A stretch of DNA of 64,000 nucleotides from Arenicella chitinivorans. Lineage in GTDB: Bacteria > Pseudomonadota > Gammaproteobacteria > Arenicellales > Arenicellaceae. Made by a program: the position numbers and the translations under genes. Shown here in pieces: positions 1-9,460 of the stretch. Each line of letters opens with the position of its first letter. Position 1 is the first letter of the stretch. The DNA lies in NCBI RefSeq assembly GCF_014651515.1, contig NZ_BMXA01000001.1:868001-932000 (forward strand), written 5' to 3'. Under the pieces are notes generated by a model, which saw only the letters and a program-made list of their open reading frames with translations, did not search any database and was not told the origin of the DNA.

Positions 1-113
1 CCTTGTGTCGAGACAACAATATGCCAATGCGTGTACTGTCAATCAGCGAAGAGGGCGCATTGCGTCGTATGGCTACCGGTGGTTCGGTTGGCACGTTGAT
101 AACCAGTGCCTGA
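1..113 (+). CDS. pyrH: UMP kinase, C-terminal end (partial)
   Basis: Only the last 36 codons are present, read in the frame starting at base 3 and ending with TGA at 111-113. The peptide contains MPMRVLSISEEGALRR and ends GTLITSA, which matches the usual C-terminus of bacterial UMP kinase (the family ends with a MP-RVF-I--PGAL-R----GTLI pattern). UMP kinase phosphorylates UMP to UDP in pyrimidine nucleotide synthesis. The position directly before frr is the standard order in proteobacteria, which supports the call. The remaining gene lies outside the window. An overlapping reading frame at 5-220 is a shadow and is not a gene. Confidence 0.85.
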   Translation, partial: LCRDNNMPMRVLSISEEGALRRMATGGSVGTLITSA

Positions 114-216
114 TGCTTAGCTGGATTCCCCGGCCTGGTTTGCGTACACTGTGGACGCGCGCCAAACGCGATATTTCCCCATACTTGATTGAGTCCCCGA
201 TTATAGAGGCGAAGAC

Positions 217-774
217 ATGATTGAAGATATTCTAAAAGACGCTGAACAGCGCATGAAAAAAAGTATTGAAGCTATGCGTGGCGAAATGGCGAAGATTCGG
301 ACTGGGCGTGCCAGTTCGGCACTAATCGACCATTTGACCGTAGACTATTATGGTACGGCGACGCCGATCAACCAGGTGGCGAATGTGTCCGTGCAAGATG
401 CGCGCACCTTAGCAGTACAGCCTTGGGAGAAGAACATGGTTCCCGTCGTTGAGCGTGCGATTATGGAGGCGAACCTCGGATTCAACCCGGTTACAGCGGG
501 CGATATTATTCGTATTCCAATGCCGCCGTTGACGGAAGAGCGCCGCAAGGAAATGGTCAAGGTCGCAGCCGCGGAAGGCGAGAATGGTAAAGTTGCAATT
601 CGGAATATTCGTCGTGACGCGAACAGTGATTTCAAGTCGCTTTTGAAGGATAAGGAGATCAGCGAAGATGAAGAGAAACAAGCTGAAGACAGCGTGCAAA
701 AGCTAACTGATAAATACGTTGCTGAAGTCGACGAAGTCGTCAAAGAGAAGGAAGCCGAAATTCTGACGGTGTGA
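217..774 (+). CDS. frr: Ribosome recycling factor
   Basis: Encodes 185 residues, the normal length of ribosome recycling factor, which with EF-G splits the post-termination ribosome. Family features include the N-terminal helix with [20 protein letters not shown], the central [15 protein letters not shown] stretch and the C-terminal helix with many acidic and basic residues. A GAGG ribosome-binding site sits a few bases before the ATG at 217. It follows pyrH by about 100 bp, and its stop overlaps the probable GTG start of uppS, so the cluster is probably transcribed together. Confidence 0.97.
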   Translation: MIEDILKDAEQRMKKSIEAMRGEMAKIRTGRASSALIDHLTVDYYGTATPINQVANVSVQDARTLAVQPWEKNMVPVVERAIMEANLGFNPVTAGDIIRIPMPPLTEERRKEMVKVAAAEGENGKVAIRNIRRDANSDFKSLLKDKEISEDEEKQAEDSVQKLTDKYVAEVDEVVKEKEAEILTV

Positions 775-1658
775 AGCTGACAGAGATTGATCTGTTGAGC
801 GCACTTCGCCTTCCTATGCTAACTAAATTACGCACACTTTTGGGTTTGTATCGCTCATCTGCTCCAAGGCGGATTCCAGATATCAACCCTAAGCCGAACC
901 ATGTTGCCGTCATCATGGACGGCAACGGTCGTTGGGCCAATGCGCAGGGTTTGTCTCGTGTCGCTGGCCACAAACGTGGTGTTGATTCGGTCAAATCCTT
1001 GATCAAGAGCTGCATTCAACACGATATCGGCTATCTTTCTATCTTTGCGTTTAGTAGCGAAAACTGGCGCCGCCCACAGTCCGAAGTCGATGCCTTGATG
1101 GACCTGCTTGGTAACGCGTTAGAGACTCAAACCAAGAAGCTTAATGAAAATGGTGTGCGTCTAAAATTGCTGGGTGACCTGACACGTTTCAGTCCTCGAA
1201 TTCAGCAGTTAGCCGCGCAGGCTCAAGCAGAGACTGCGCATAACACCAAGTTGGTGTTCGCAGTGGCGATTAATTATGGTGGACGTTGGGACATCGCACA
1301 AGCGAGTCGTCGTTTAGCCGAAAAAGTAGAACGCGGTGAGATGGCCGCGGCACACGTCACCGAAGATGCGATCGCCAGTGAGCTCGTGACAGCGGACATG
1401 CCTGACCCCGATTTGTTTATTCGCACCTCAGGCGAGTATCGCATTAGCAATTTCTTGTTATGGCAGGCTGCGTACGCCGAGTTTTATTTTACCGACGTGT
1501 TGTGGCCGGACTTTGATGAGCACGAGTTCACCGAAGCTTTACTAAAATATACGCGGCGTGATCGTCGTTTCGGCGGGGCTGTGGATAAAGTTCAAGGTGA
1601 TGGTGTCGCGCCCGCCGAAAATGACAATACCGATCCGGCGCGCGGAGAAGCAGCCTAG
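771..1658 (+). CDS. uppS: Undecaprenyl diphosphate synthase
   Basis: Cis-prenyltransferase making the C55 lipid carrier for peptidoglycan and O-antigen. The signature [13 protein letters not shown] places the catalytic Asp at about residue 50, followed by [16 protein letters not shown] and the C-terminal [19 protein letters not shown]. The GTG at 771 overlaps the frr stop by 4 bases and gives 295 aa, longer than the roughly 250 aa of the family. An in-frame ATG at 816 would give a more typical N-terminus ([10 protein letters not shown]). Neither start has a strong ribosome-binding site, so the start is uncertain while the identity is not. Confidence 0.95.
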   Translation: MKLTEIDLLSALRLPMLTKLRTLLGLYRSSAPRRIPDINPKPNHVAVIMDGNGRWANAQGLSRVAGHKRGVDSVKSLIKSCIQHDIGYLSIFAFSSENWRRPQSEVDALMDLLGNALETQTKKLNENGVRLKLLGDLTRFSPRIQQLAAQAQAETAHNTKLVFAVAINYGGRWDIAQASRRLAEKVERGEMAAAHVTEDAIASELVTADMPDPDLFIRTSGEYRISNFLLWQAAYAEFYFTDVLWPDFDEHEFTEALLKYTRRDRRFGGAVDKVQGDGVAPAENDNTDPARGEAA

Positions 1659-1659
1659 T

Positions 1660-2463
1660 ATGTTGAAACAACGAGTTATAACGGCATTGGTGCTGGCCGC
1701 CATAGTTCTGTGTGCCTTATTTATTCCCAATCCATTGCTCTGGCGTGCGCTGATTACCCTTGTGGTGTTGCTGGCATTTTACGAGTGGCTGCGGTTTTGT
1801 CAAATCGAAGCCTTACCGATTAAAGCGTTAGCCTATGGTGTGTTCGGTGCGGCTGTGTACTTTACCCAAAGTGGCTGGTTGGCGCTCGACTGGGTGATTC
1901 CGGTGGTGTGTGTTCTGTGGTTAGTGCTGCTGGTTTTCACGATGACCGACGCTCTCAACATACTGCATATCAAGTGGCTTAAGCTACTGATAGGTATCGT
2001 GGTTTTATCGTCCGCTAGCTTTATCGTGATTGAGATTAAAAACCTAGCTCACGGGCACTTGTGGATTGTCTGTTTTCTTTGTGCGGTGGTGGCCGCTGAT
2101 ATTGGCGCTTATTTTGCCGGGCGACGTTTTGGTCGCGTAAAGCTTGCGCCTTCGATCAGTCCGGGTAAAACTGTGGAAGGGTTTTTCGGCGGTTTGGTCT
2201 TAGTCTCGGTTATCTACATTCCTGTTTTATTCTATTTCTTCAGTGCTGACGCCGCCAGCATGCTATTGCTGACCGTCTTGGTCACGGCGGTGGTGTCGGT
2301 TGGTGGCGATTTGTTTGAAAGCAAGCTAAAGCGCCACGTAGGCTTGAAAGACAGCAGCCAGATACTCCCGGGTCACGGAGGTATTCTGGATCGGATCGAC
2401 AGTATTTTGGCTGGGGTCAATTTCTTTGCGCTCGGTTTGCTGGTGCTCGGTTATCTGAGCTAG
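1660..2463 (+). CDS. cdsA: Phosphatidate cytidylyltransferase
   Basis: Integral membrane enzyme of 267 aa that makes CDP-diacylglycerol from phosphatidate and CTP. It has several hydrophobic segments and ends with the CdsA signature region: GGDLFESKLKRHVGLKD is followed by LPGHGGILDRIDS. The ATG at 1660 is chosen because it lies one base after the uppS stop, is preceded by a GGAGAAG ribosome-binding site, and gives the expected MLKQRVITALVL hydrophobic N-terminus; a longer open frame from 1558 overlaps uppS without cause. It sits between uppS and dxr as in most gammaproteobacteria. Confidence 0.96.
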   Translation: MLKQRVITALVLAAIVLCALFIPNPLLWRALITLVVLLAFYEWLRFCQIEALPIKALAYGVFGAAVYFTQSGWLALDWVIPVVCVLWLVLLVFTMTDALNILHIKWLKLLIGIVVLSSASFIVIEIKNLAHGHLWIVCFLCAVVAADIGAYFAGRRFGRVKLAPSISPGKTVEGFFGGLVLVSVIYIPVLFYFFSADAASMLLLTVLVTAVVSVGGDLFESKLKRHVGLKDSSQILPGHGGILDRIDSILAGVNFFALGLLVLGYLS

Positions 2464-2486
2464 AGATCCGGTATGCGTGAGGGTAT

Positions 2487-3671
2487 ATGACAGATACAAA
2501 GCAATCGCTGGTGATTCTTGGCTCCACAGGTTCAGTCGGCCAAAGCACGCTTAAAGTCATACAACTGCATCCTGAAAAATACGATGTTGTTGGTTTAACC
2601 GCGAATACCAACGTGAACGACATGTTGGCGCAATGTCGTCAATTTAAGCCACAAACGGTCGTCATGACAGAGGCGCAGAGTGCGGCGGAATTATCGTTAT
2701 TGCTGGCGCAACACGGCATGTCCGACATTACGGTTGAAAGTGGCGCAGACGCGTTAACTAAATTGGCGGCTGAGAGTGCGGTAAGCACGGTCATGTCTGC
2801 GATTGTTGGTGCGGCCGGTTTAGAGCCAACGCTGGCTGCGGTACGCGCTGGAAAGCGAGTTTTGATTGCCAATAAAGAGCCATTAGTGATGACCGGTGAC
2901 CTGTTCATGCGCGAGGCGGAGGCTTCTGGCGCGGTCATACTGCCGATTGACAGTGAACACAATGCTATTTTTCAGTGCTTGCCCGAAGATCAATCGCAAC
3001 GCGCGGTCAGAAAGATTCACCTAACCGCCTCGGGTGGACCATTTCGTGGTCGTCCATGGTCGGATCTACAAAACATCACGCCAGATCAGGCCTGTGCACA
3101 TCCGAATTGGAGCATGGGTCGTAAGATATCAGTCGACTCGGCCACGATGATGAACAAGGGCTTGGAGCTCATAGAAGCTGCGGCGCTATTTCAGATTTCA
3201 GCGCGTAAAGTGGAGATCCTAATTCATCCGCAGAGCATCATTCATTCCATGGTCGAGTACGTTGATGGCTCATTTCTAGCGCAACTCGGTGCCCCGGATA
3301 TGTGTATCCCAATTGCCCATGCACTGGCCTGGCCGGACCGCATTCGTTCGGGTGCAGAAACTTTGGACTTGGCTGCAATCGCGCAGTTGGATTTTCATAC
3401 GCCGGACATGACCAACTTGCCTTGTCTGCGTCTGGCACGCGAGGCAGCGGATGCCGGGCAAAGCGCACCGGCGATCCTAAATGCGGCGAATGAGGTTGCT
3501 GTGGATGCCTTTTTGCAGAAAAAAATACGGTTTACTGACATTGCCAGCGTGGTTGCAGATACGCTGACCGCCATGCCAGTAACGCCAGTGAATAGTTTGG
3601 AAAACGTATTAAACATTGATAATGAAGCACGGCGCGTCGCATGTGCAAGTCTAGAATCCAGATTGATTTAG
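2487..3671 (+). CDS. dxr: 1-deoxy-D-xylulose-5-phosphate reductoisomerase
   Basis: Encodes 394 aa, close to the usual length of Dxr, the second enzyme of the non-mevalonate isoprenoid pathway, converting DXP to MEP with NADPH. The NADPH-binding motif GSTGSVGQSTLKVI is at residues 12-25. The metal/substrate part is seen as LPIDSEHNAIFQCL, with ASGGPFRG and NWSMGRKISVDSATMMNKG further on. It feeds the same isoprenoid pool used by uppS just upstream. The spacing of 23 bp from cdsA suggests the same transcript. Confidence 0.97.
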   Translation: MTDTKQSLVILGSTGSVGQSTLKVIQLHPEKYDVVGLTANTNVNDMLAQCRQFKPQTVVMTEAQSAAELSLLLAQHGMSDITVESGADALTKLAAESAVSTVMSAIVGAAGLEPTLAAVRAGKRVLIANKEPLVMTGDLFMREAEASGAVILPIDSEHNAIFQCLPEDQSQRAVRKIHLTASGGPFRGRPWSDLQNITPDQACAHPNWSMGRKISVDSATMMNKGLELIEAAALFQISARKVEILIHPQSIIHSMVEYVDGSFLAQLGAPDMCIPIAHALAWPDRIRSGAETLDLAAIAQLDFHTPDMTNLPCLRLAREAADAGQSAPAILNAANEVAVDAFLQKKIRFTDIASVVADTLTAMPVTPVNSLENVLNIDNEARRVACASLESRLI

Positions 3672-3699
3672 CGACACTTCTGTCGTGTCGGGTGGTGAC

Positions 3700-5064
3700 A
3701 TGGGTTTTTTCTACAGCGTAATCGGTTTTTTATTGGCCATTGGGATTTTGGTCACAGTGCACGAGTACGGGCACTATTGGATGGCGCGCAGGCTTGGCGT
3801 CAAAGTGCTGCGCTTCTCTGTTGGATTTGGTAAACCTTTGTGGAAGCGCATTGCCGGTCCTGATCAAACTGAGTACGTGCTAGCCGCGATTCCGCTTGGC
3901 GGCTACGTTAAAATGTTGGGCGAGAACGACCCGGATGCGCCCATTGCTGACGATGAGCGTCACCGCGCATTTGATAATCAGGCGGTGTGGAAACGTGCGT
4001 TGATTGTCGCGGCTGGCCCGGGAATCAATTTTCTTTTTGCCATAACTTTATTTATGGTGCTTGGAATGCAGGATGCCCAGCGCCTGGTGCCAGTGCTGGG
4101 TGAGGTGAGTCAAACCTCACCGCTAGGTCAGGCTGGTGTGGAATCCGGTGCACGACTCCTGAGTATTGACGGTAAGCCATACCGCCATTACACCGAGCAT
4201 GATGTCTATATCTTCAATAAGTTGTTGACGCGTGAACCGATCAATCTGACCGTTCAGAATGCGTCCGGTGTGCGTGATATTTCGATGCCGACTCAGGACA
4301 TACCGATCTACAAAATCAGTCCGGCCACTCTGATGCACCAGTTGGGCTTTACGCCGATTGGTGCGCCTGCAACAACCGAAGTCGGCGCGGTGTCGGCGGG
4401 CTATCCAGCATATGACAAAGGTTTGTTGCCCGGCGATAAGTTCGTGTCGATCAATGGCGAACCGGTGACGGATTGGTCAGACTTAGTGCGTATTGTACAG
4501 CCGAGCTTCGGGCGACCTCTTAGCCTGGTTATGGAGCGTAATGGCAAGCAGTTTGACGTGACGCTTACGCCTAAAACACAGGAAAATCAAGGTCAGAAAA
4601 CCGGTGTGATTGGCGTCAGTGCTAAGCCGGTGCCGCGGCCAGAGTCACAGTTTGTGACGATTTCGCACTCACCGGTCGAAGCGGTTGTCGCCGGTGCTGA
4701 GCAGACTTGGCTGATGTCCATGACCATGGTTCGCATGTTAGGCAAAATGGTGACCCTGCAGGTCTCGCACAAGAATGTGAATGGGCCAATTATGATTGCC
4801 GATGTGGCTGGTCAGGTAATACAGATTGGTTGGGAATCGTATGTCTCGTTTCTGGCTCTGATCAGTATTAGTCTCGGGGTCATGAACCTATTGCCAGTGC
4901 CGATGCTAGATGGTGGGCATTTGTTGCGTTTCGCGGTTGAAGTGGTGGCGGGTCGACGAATATCGGAGAAAGTTTACCTGGCGATTCAGCCTTTGGGCTT
5001 ATTGATGCTTGCGGGCTTAATGAGTCTGGCTTTTTATAATGATATTTCGGCGATATTCAATTAG
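3700..5064 (+). CDS. rseP: Site-2 intramembrane metalloprotease RseP
   Basis: Membrane zinc protease that cleaves anti-sigma factors inside the membrane (sigma-E response) and clears signal peptides. The HExxH motif appears as HEYGH at residues 21-25, in the first membrane helix. Two PDZ-type regions follow in the middle, and the second metal-ligand region NLLPVPMLDGGHLL lies near the C-terminus. The ATG at 3700 gives 454 aa and places HExxH where it lies in the E. coli protein; an in-frame GTG at 3685 would add five residues. The neighbour bamA makes an outer-membrane stress role fitting. Confidence 0.95.
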   Translation: MGFFYSVIGFLLAIGILVTVHEYGHYWMARRLGVKVLRFSVGFGKPLWKRIAGPDQTEYVLAAIPLGGYVKMLGENDPDAPIADDERHRAFDNQAVWKRALIVAAGPGINFLFAITLFMVLGMQDAQRLVPVLGEVSQTSPLGQAGVESGARLLSIDGKPYRHYTEHDVYIFNKLLTREPINLTVQNASGVRDISMPTQDIPIYKISPATLMHQLGFTPIGAPATTEVGAVSAGYPAYDKGLLPGDKFVSINGEPVTDWSDLVRIVQPSFGRPLSLVMERNGKQFDVTLTPKTQENQGQKTGVIGVSAKPVPRPESQFVTISHSPVEAVVAGAEQTWLMSMTMVRMLGKMVTLQVSHKNVNGPIMIADVAGQVIQIGWESYVSFLALISISLGVMNLLPVPMLDGGHLLRFAVEVVAGRRISEKVYLAIQPLGLLMLAGLMSLAFYNDISAIFN

Positions 5065-5171
5065 AATCAGCACACGCTACCGAGTAGCGTACTCACTGCG
5101 TGCCACAATAATAACACTATTCAGAGACTAACTAGCACCGCTATTTCTGTGCCCAGAACATTGAGAAATTT

Positions 5172-7454
5172 ATGATCAAGAAACTCTGTATCTGCTTAAT
5201 CTTAGCTGTTTCCACAAGTGTCGTCGTGGCGCAGGAATCGTTCGAGGTATCCGATATCCGGGTCAAAGGTCTGGAACGTATTTCAGCTGGCTCGATTTTT
5301 AACTATCTGCCGATTAAAGTTGGTGACCGATTTGAGCCAAGCATGTCGGCTGAGTTGATTCGAGAGCTCTACAAAACTGGCTTTTTCAAAAATATCGAAT
5401 TAAGCACAGAAGGGTCTGCCATTATCGTGCAAGTGGTGGAGTATCCATCAATCGCGCGGATCGAGTTTGCCGGCAATAAGCTGATTAAAGAAGAGTCTCT
5501 GCGCGAAGCATTAGCGGGCAATGATTTTGTCGAGGGTCGTGTATTTCAACCGAATGTTTTGGAACAGGTTAAGCAAGAGTTAAAGCGCCAGTATCTTAAT
5601 CAAGGGAAATACAATGCACAGGTAGGGACCGAAGTCACCGATTTGCCGCGTAATCGCGTCAAAGTAAAGCTGCATGTGAAAGAGGGGCCGACTGCCAAAA
5701 TCGAAAAAATCAACATCGTCGGAAACAACTACTTCTCTGATGACATGTTACTGGAGGAGTTCGAATTATCCGACAGTATGCCATTCTGGAAATTCTGGGG
5801 TAAAGAAGACCAATACTCAAAAGAGAAAGTTGCCGGTGACCTTGAGAGTCTACGTAGCTTTTATCAGGATCAGGGCTTTTTGGATTTTGAAATTTTGTCT
5901 AATCAAGTCAGTATTTCACCGCAGAAAGACAGCATCTTTTTGACCATCAATGTCAAGGAAGGCGAGCGCTATACCGTGTCACACTTTGTGCTGAACGGAA
6001 GACTCGTAGTACCGGAAGATGAGCTATTACCATTTGTATACATTGCGCCAGGCCGTACATACTCGCGCAAAGACGTCGACAACACGATCGAAGTCATCAG
6101 TGATCGATTAGCAGAAGAGGGCTATTCGTACGCGGAAGTTGTGCCGGTGCCGGAAATCGACCGTGAAGCACGGACCGTGGCATTCTCAATCAACATCAAG
6201 CCTGGCCGTCGTGTTTACGTGCGCCGAATCGACATCATCGGCAATGAGTTGACTAATGATTCCGTTATCCGCCGTGAGATGCGTCAAACTGAAGGTGGTG
6301 CGTTCTCACCAAGTCGCGTGAATCGTTCTAAGGTTCGTCTGCAACGTTTGAGTTTCTTTGATGAAGTCGAAATCGAAACCAATCCGGTGGCCGGTCGTGA
6401 TGATCAGGTTGATTTGCAGGTCATTGTGAAAGAACGCCCGACCGGTAGTTTCCTATTTGGTTTGGGGTACTCCGGTGACAATGGCGCTTTGGTGCAGGCG
6501 AGTGTGTCGCAAACTAATCTGTTCGGTACCGGAAACCAATTGAATTTTAATGTACAGCGCTCAAGTTTTATTGAAGCGGTGACTTTGCAATACACGAATC
6601 CGTATTACACAAAAAGTGGCATTTCTCGTACCATCGGCTTGAGCGGGCGTAGCATCGATTCCGCGCGTGCCAATACGTCTGAGTACATCACAGAAACGCT
6701 GGGCTTGAATGTGCGGTATTTATTCCCAATTAATGAGCACAACTCATTCTCGCTGGGTGCCGGTTTGGAACGCATTGATCTGCAATCCACCATTTTCACG
6801 GTGCCTGAGATTCGCGAGTTTATCGACAACAGTCCTGAAAATGACTTGCTGACCTTAAGTACCGCATTTGTTCATGATACACGCGATAGTTTGTTGTACC
6901 CAACAGATGGTAATGAATTCCGTCTGTCGCTTGATGCGTCGGCACCGGGCAGTGACCTTGAGTTCTATCGTGTGAATGTGGATGCGAGTACGTACTTCCC
7001 ATTTACCCAGCGTGCAGCCTTGAAATTGGCGGCGGATATTGGGTTTGGTGATGGCTTTGGCGATACCGAAGAGCTGCCATTTTTCAAAAATTACTTCGCT
7101 GGTGGTTCGCGCTCAGTACGCGGCTATGAAGCCCGGTCCTTGGGGCCACGTGATAGTAGTGCACGTCAGGACCCATTGGGTGGTAGCAAACGGGTTTTGT
7201 TGAATGCATCATTGCTGCTGCCAGTTGGTGATGACGCGTTGGACAAACGCTTGCAATTGTTTGTTGATGCAGGTCAGGTTTATGGACCGGGTGAGAGTTT
7301 TGATTCGTCCGAGATTCGTGTCACCGCCGGTGTTGGGTTTAACTGGATTTCACCAGTTGGCCCGTTGTCTATCTCGTACGCGTTCCCGCTTAACGAAGAA
7401 GACGGTGACGAGATAGAGAAGTTCCAATTCAGTGTTGGCCAGCTGATTCAGTAA
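5172..7454 (+). CDS. bamA: Outer membrane protein assembly factor BamA
   Basis: Encodes 760 aa. A signal peptide (MIKKLCICLILAV, cleavage near VVAQ) leads into five POTRA repeats over about residues 22-420 and then the 16-strand beta-barrel of the Omp85 family, with the VRGYEARSLGPRD loop motif near residue 650 that plugs the barrel. BamA folds and inserts outer-membrane proteins. The last residues are FQFSVGQLIQ: the usual final aromatic residue is replaced by Gln, which is a small oddity. A 7-bp stem hairpin lies in the 107-bp gap upstream (5074-5090). Confidence 0.97.
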   Translation: MIKKLCICLILAVSTSVVVAQESFEVSDIRVKGLERISAGSIFNYLPIKVGDRFEPSMSAELIRELYKTGFFKNIELSTEGSAIIVQVVEYPSIARIEFAGNKLIKEESLREALAGNDFVEGRVFQPNVLEQVKQELKRQYLNQGKYNAQVGTEVTDLPRNRVKVKLHVKEGPTAKIEKINIVGNNYFSDDMLLEEFELSDSMPFWKFWGKEDQYSKEKVAGDLESLRSFYQDQGFLDFEILSNQVSISPQKDSIFLTINVKEGERYTVSHFVLNGRLVVPEDELLPFVYIAPGRTYSRKDVDNTIEVISDRLAEEGYSYAEVVPVPEIDREARTVAFSINIKPGRRVYVRRIDIIGNELTNDSVIRREMRQTEGGAFSPSRVNRSKVRLQRLSFFDEVEIETNPVAGRDDQVDLQVIVKERPTGSFLFGLGYSGDNGALVQASVSQTNLFGTGNQLNFNVQRSSFIEAVTLQYTNPYYTKSGISRTIGLSGRSIDSARANTSEYITETLGLNVRYLFPINEHNSFSLGAGLERIDLQSTIFTVPEIREFIDNSPENDLLTLSTAFVHDTRDSLLYPTDGNEFRLSLDASAPGSDLEFYRVNVDASTYFPFTQRAALKLAADIGFGDGFGDTEELPFFKNYFAGGSRSVRGYEARSLGPRDSSARQDPLGGSKRVLLNASLLLPVGDDALDKRLQLFVDAGQVYGPGESFDSSEIRVTAGVGFNWISPVGPLSISYAFPLNEEDGDEIEKFQFSVGQLIQ

Positions 7455-7531
7455 GGCCAGTAGGTTCAGACTTACACACATCCCATGGTGTGAAAAGATC
7501 AAAATTAGCTTAATACAATAAGGTACTAATA

Positions 7532-8038
7532 ATGTTAAAACGCAGTTTATTTGTGGTCGCAGCGTTTGCGGCTTTGGTTCAAACGTCGGTTGCGGCTGCT
7601 GAAGTAAAAATCGGTGTGTATGACGCACGCAAAATTCTCGAGAGCCTGCCTTCGGTGCAAAAAGAGTTCAATAATTTGAACGCCGAATTTGAGCCTAAAA
7701 AGAAAGAGATTGCCGAGAAACAACAAGCATTGTTGAAGCTGAAAGACGATATCGAAAAAAATGCCGGTACCATCTATTCGGAAACTGAATTGCAAGCAAA
7801 ACAATTGGAATGGCAAAGTAAGCGCCGTGAATTGCAATTGCTGGCAGAAGACACAGAGCGGTTGTTCAACGTACGTCGGAATGAAGCGATTCGTAAGTTC
7901 CAATCATCGGTTGATCTTGAAGTGACTAAAGTAGCGAAGGAAGAAGGCTTTGACCTGATTCTCCGCAGTGGCGTGATGTTTGCCAGCCCAAAGGTGGATA
8001 TCACCGACAAAGTCCTCAAGCGTATGTCATCTAAGTAG
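7532..8038 (+). CDS. skp: Periplasmic chaperone Skp/OmpH family
   Basis: Encodes 168 aa with a signal peptide ending near SVAAAEVKIG and a long charged coiled-coil middle (rich in Lys, Glu and Gln) that forms the tentacles of the trimeric chaperone. It carries unfolded outer-membrane proteins across the periplasm to BamA, encoded directly upstream. The C-terminal VDITDKVLKRM is typical of the family. It is followed by a strong terminator, so it probably ends the rseP-bamA-skp transcript. Confidence 0.93.
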   Translation: MLKRSLFVVAAFAALVQTSVAAAEVKIGVYDARKILESLPSVQKEFNNLNAEFEPKKKEIAEKQQALLKLKDDIEKNAGTIYSETELQAKQLEWQSKRRELQLLAEDTERLFNVRRNEAIRKFQSSVDLEVTKVAKEEGFDLILRSGVMFASPKVDITDKVLKRMSSK

Positions 8039-8100
8039 TGAGTTTGTACTGAATCTGACCCTTTGATTGAGTCGGAATCAGGTTATACTCGGTAGACTTT

Positions 8101-8136
8101 AAAGGCGGTGTAAAGCAATGTTTACTCCGCCTTTTT
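8101..8136 (+). terminator. Rho-independent terminator after skp
   Basis: The arms AAAGGCGG-GTAAA and TTTAC-CCGCCTTT pair with a single mismatch across a short GCAATG loop and run into a T tract. It lies 60 bp after skp and 55 bp before fabZ, where lpxD stands in related genomes. Confidence 0.85.
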
Positions 8137-8191
8137 ACATACAAGCTTCATTGTTAAGACTCTTTGTTTAAGACCCAAAAAGGAACTCCCC

Positions 8192-8638
8192 GTGGCACTG
8201 CTCGATATTCACCAAATTCGTAACTACCTCCCGCATCGATACCCATTTCTACTCGTTGATCGTGTGCTTGAGGCAGTACCGGAAGAACGCTTGGTTGCCT
8301 TGAAAAACGTAACCTACAATGAACCATTTTTTACGGGTCATTTTCCTGGTCGCCCAGTGATGCCCGGTGTATTGATTGTTGAGGCCTTGGCGCAAGCAGC
8401 CGCACTGACAGCGAGCTACGGTCGCGAGGATATCGACACGCAGAACCGAGTCTACTATTTCACTGGCATTGATAAAGCACGTTTCAAGCAACCAGTCGAA
8501 CCTGGTGATCAATTGATTTTAGAGGTCGACATTTTGCGCCGCATAAAAAACATGTGGAAGTGTAAAGGCGTTGCTACTGTCGATGGCAAAGTCGCTGCCT
8601 CAGCTGAAATGATGTTCACGTTTAAAGATATTGTTTAA
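8192..8638 (+). CDS. fabZ: 3-hydroxyacyl-ACP dehydratase FabZ
   Basis: Encodes 148 aa, the standard length. The hot-dog fold dehydratase motifs are clear: [12 protein letters not shown] near the N-terminus and [20 protein letters not shown] with the catalytic His and Glu. It dehydrates 3-hydroxyacyl-ACP in fatty acid synthesis, competing with LpxA for 3-hydroxyacyl-ACP. The start is a GTG at 8192, preceded by an AAGGAAC ribosome-binding site; no ATG lies nearby in frame. It begins the fabZ-lpxA-lpxB-rnhB cluster. Confidence 0.97.
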   Translation: MALLDIHQIRNYLPHRYPFLLVDRVLEAVPEERLVALKNVTYNEPFFTGHFPGRPVMPGVLIVEALAQAAALTASYGREDIDTQNRVYYFTGIDKARFKQPVEPGDQLILEVDILRRIKNMWKCKGVATVDGKVAASAEMMFTFKDIV

Positions 8639-8653
8639 TTAGGAAACCAACCC

Positions 8654-9433
8654 ATGGCAACCGCAATTCATCCCACCGCGATTATCCAACCTGGCGCACA
8701 GTTAGGTGAGAATGTCAGTATTGGCCCGTGCTCTGTCATTGGCGAGAATGTCAGCATCGGCGACGGCACAAAAATTGCTGCCCACGTGGTGGTGGATGGA
8801 CACACCACAATTGGTGCCAATAATCAGATTTTCTCATTTACCGCCATTGGTGGTGAACCACAGTCGGTATCGTATAAGGGGGAACCAACCGAAACTCGAA
8901 TTGGCGATAATAATGTTTTTCGTGAAAATATTACGGTAAATCGCGGCACTGTGGATGACGAGGGTATTACCAGTATCGGTAGTAATAACCTGTTTATGGC
9001 GTACGTACATGTTGCGCATGATTGTCGCCTTGGTTCGAGTCTACTTTTCTCGAATAATGCCAGTCTGGCGGGCCATGTTCGTGTCGAAGATTATGTGGTA
9101 CTAGCAGGCTACACCTTGGTGCACCAATTTGTCCGCATCGGTGAGCACAGTTTCTGTGGTGTTAACACCTATTGCACTCTGGATATTCCGCCATATATGT
9201 TGGTCGCCGGTAATAAAGCAATCACGCACGGGATTAACGTGCGAGGCATGCGTCGTCGAGGTATCGACAAAGACGCGCTGTTGGAGCTAAAACGCGCCTA
9301 CAAGACCATCTATCGGTCAGGGCACACCATGGTGCATGCGATTGCAGAGTTAGAGGCGAAAGGGTCTCAGGTGCCACAAGTTGCAAACCTACTGGAGTTC
9401 ATTAAGTCGTCTAAGCGCGGCGTTATCCGCTAA
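8654..9433 (+). CDS. lpxA: UDP-GlcNAc O-acyltransferase LpxA
   Basis: Encodes 259 aa, the first enzyme of lipid A synthesis, which transfers a 3-hydroxyacyl chain to UDP-N-acetylglucosamine. The left-handed beta-helix is shown by repeated hexapeptides (for example IGENVSIGDG, IGANNQIF, IGDNNVF). The catalytic His lies in YVHVAHDCRLG, and the helical C-terminal region starts near RGMRRRGIDKDAL. It begins 16 bp after fabZ with an AGGAAA ribosome-binding site. Confidence 0.97.
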   Translation: MATAIHPTAIIQPGAQLGENVSIGPCSVIGENVSIGDGTKIAAHVVVDGHTTIGANNQIFSFTAIGGEPQSVSYKGEPTETRIGDNNVFRENITVNRGTVDDEGITSIGSNNLFMAYVHVAHDCRLGSSLLFSNNASLAGHVRVEDYVVLAGYTLVHQFVRIGEHSFCGVNTYCTLDIPPYMLVAGNKAITHGINVRGMRRRGIDKDALLELKRAYKTIYRSGHTMVHAIAELEAKGSQVPQVANLLEFIKSSKRGVIR

Positions 9434-9460
9434 CGTTATGCCAGGCAAGGTGCTGGTGCG

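Noticed and set aside
8063-8089. TTGATT and TATACT as a promoter between skp and fabZ
   Set aside because: The spacing is only 15 bases and a strong terminator follows immediately, so a useful promoter is doubtful.
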